This document shows positions 6,040-6,905 of a stretch of 6,905 nt of DNA, one piece after another; within the stretch, counting starts at the first letter, position 1; each line of letters opens with the position of its first letter. Under the pieces are notes generated by a model. That model was not told the origin of the DNA. It ran no database searches and saw nothing but the letters and a program-made list of their open reading frames with translations. The DNA lies in contig JAKAGC010000209.1 in assembly GCA_021817755.1 (NCBI GenBank), positions 1 through 6,905 of the forward strand. The letters are read 5' to 3'. Position numbers and translations under genes: made by a program. The stretch comes from Acidobacteriota bacterium (GTDB lineage: Bacteria; Acidobacteriota; Aminicenantia; UBA2199).

Positions 6040-6905
6040 GACTCTTTTATTTAGTAAAAAAGGAATTTATTGAAATATTTCGTCAAAAGGAAATCCTCCC
6101 GCTGATTTTTATTGCACCTATGCTCCAGATTATTATCCTGGGATATGTCGTAAAAACCGACATCGAACATATTCCCGTTCAGGTAGTCAATATTTCTGAA
6201 AATCAACATGCTACGAAAATTATCGAACGGATAAAGCAAAGTCCTCTTTTTGATGTGAAAAAAATAGGCTTTAGGGAAGAAGATTACATTGAAGTACTGA
6301 AAAAAGGAGATGTTAAGTCCATTATCTTGTTCAGAGACCCAATTCGAAAAGTAGATCATAAATCAAAGAAGGTGAATCCACTAAATTACCCGGAAATTCA
6401 AATTATGATGGACGGAGTAGATTCAAACACATCATCGCTGGCTGCGGGTTACTTTAATGGGATTATAAAAAAATATCTTCTCGATAATATCGGTAAAAAC
6501 GGATTCCGCATTCCAATTGAGAATAAATCCCTTATTCGTTATAATCCACAACTGAAGAGTATTAATTATATGGGACCCGGTATTGTGGCCTTACTTTTGA
6601 CTATATTGACTCTTTTTCTCACATCTCTTTCAATAGTCCGTGAAAAAGAGCAACAAACTATGGATACATTATTGATCTCCCGGTTAACCCCATTAGAAAT
6701 ATATATAGGTAAAGCACTACCTCTGGCTATAATTGCATTAGTACAAATGGCAATTGCAATCGGAGTTGTTGTTGCCTGGTTTAATATTCCGGTAAGAGGA
6801 AATATTCTCTACCTGTTTCTTTCTGCACTTCTTTTCCTGCCTGCCATACTTTCCTATGCGCTATTTATTTCGACAGTAGCAAATACGCAGCAGCAGGCTC
6901 TTTTC
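6036..6905 (+). CDS. ABC-2 type permease 2 (YbhR/YbhS-like), cut by window edge
   Basis: The frame is open from ATG 6036 to the last base, giving 290 codons; about 80 more are expected. It has the same plan as permease 1: an amphipathic start (MRLFYLVKKEFIEIFRQKE), helix 1 at about 21-40, a large extracytoplasmic domain (about 41-170), then NPQLK (170-174), a second helix at about 178-199, the VREKEQQTMDTLLIS coupling segment (201-215), and helices near 228-250 and 256-278. DGVDSN matches DGSDSN of permease 1, so the two are paralogues that probably form a heterodimer. The region just before it carries an extra basic stretch, DPIRKVDHKSKKVNPLNYPE, that permease 1 lacks. The LSGFIFP and RYY regions fall outside the window. 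The start overlaps the permease 1 stop (ATGA), with AGGAAG at 6022-6027 as a fair ribosome binding site. Confidence 0.93.
   Translation, partial: MRLFYLVKKEFIEIFRQKEILPLIFIAPMLQIIILGYVVKTDIEHIPVQVVNISENQHATKIIERIKQSPLFDVKKIGFREEDYIEVLKKGDVKSIILFRDPIRKVDHKSKKVNPLNYPEIQIMMDGVDSNTSSLAAGYFNGIIKKYLLDNIGKNGFRIPIENKSLIRYNPQLKSINYMGPGIVALLLTILTLFLTSLSIVREKEQQTMDTLLISRLTPLEIYIGKALPLAIIALVQMAIAIGVVVAWFNIPVRGNILYLFLSALLFLPAILSYALFISTVANTQQQALF

Noticed and set aside
1..6905. Search for tRNA, rRNA, CRISPR arrays, insertion sequences, att sites or defence genes
   Set aside because: No regular spaced repeats, transposase motifs, cloverleaf or rRNA-like segments were seen; almost the whole window is explained by the efflux operon and the exbD-like fragment.

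Overview
The window comes from an AT-rich (roughly 35-38% G+C by eye) Gram-negative bacterium. An outer-membrane TolC-type channel, a periplasmic adaptor with a lipobox and an ExbD-type proton-channel subunit all imply two membranes. The wording of the ExbD and efflux proteins does not look enterobacterial and would suit an environmental lineage such as the FCB group or a relative, but the sequence alone does not fix the phylum.

Layout: positions 1-150 hold the N-terminal 50 codons of an ExbD/TolR-family protein read leftward. Positions 151-369 are a divergent intergenic region with a likely promoter on each strand and, next to the rightward -10 box, a 42-bp palindromic operator. From 370 to the right edge there is one tightly packed rightward operon of seven genes: TetR-family repressor, TolC-family outer-membrane channel, HlyD-type adaptor lipoprotein, ABC ATPase 1, ABC ATPase 2, ABC-2 permease 1 and ABC-2 permease 2 (cut by the window edge after 290 codons). 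Five of the six gene junctions are 4-bp ATGA stop/start overlaps. The sixth, between the two ATPases, is a 1-nt gap preceded by a good ribosome binding site.

Together the genes encode a self-contained tripartite efflux pump with its own regulator. Two permeases and two ATPases form the inner-membrane engine, the adaptor bridges the periplasm and the TolC-like protein opens to the outside. Gene order and protein types match the E. coli cecR(ybiH)-ybhG-ybhF-ybhS-ybhR set, with two differences: the fused double ATPase YbhF is here two separate genes, and a dedicated outer-membrane channel gene sits inside the operon. The repressor is the first gene behind its presumed operator, so the operon is probably autoregulated and induced by a small ligand, perhaps a transported compound. 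The substrate cannot be read from the sequence.

The most interesting detail is that the motif losses in the two ATPases are complementary. ATPase 1 lacks the H-loop histidine and Q-loop glutamine but has a perfect LSGG signature. ATPase 2 has these residues but lacks LSGG. Only one of the two composite ATP sites in the predicted heterodimer would therefore be canonical. The system as a whole belongs to a known family and I would not call it a new one.
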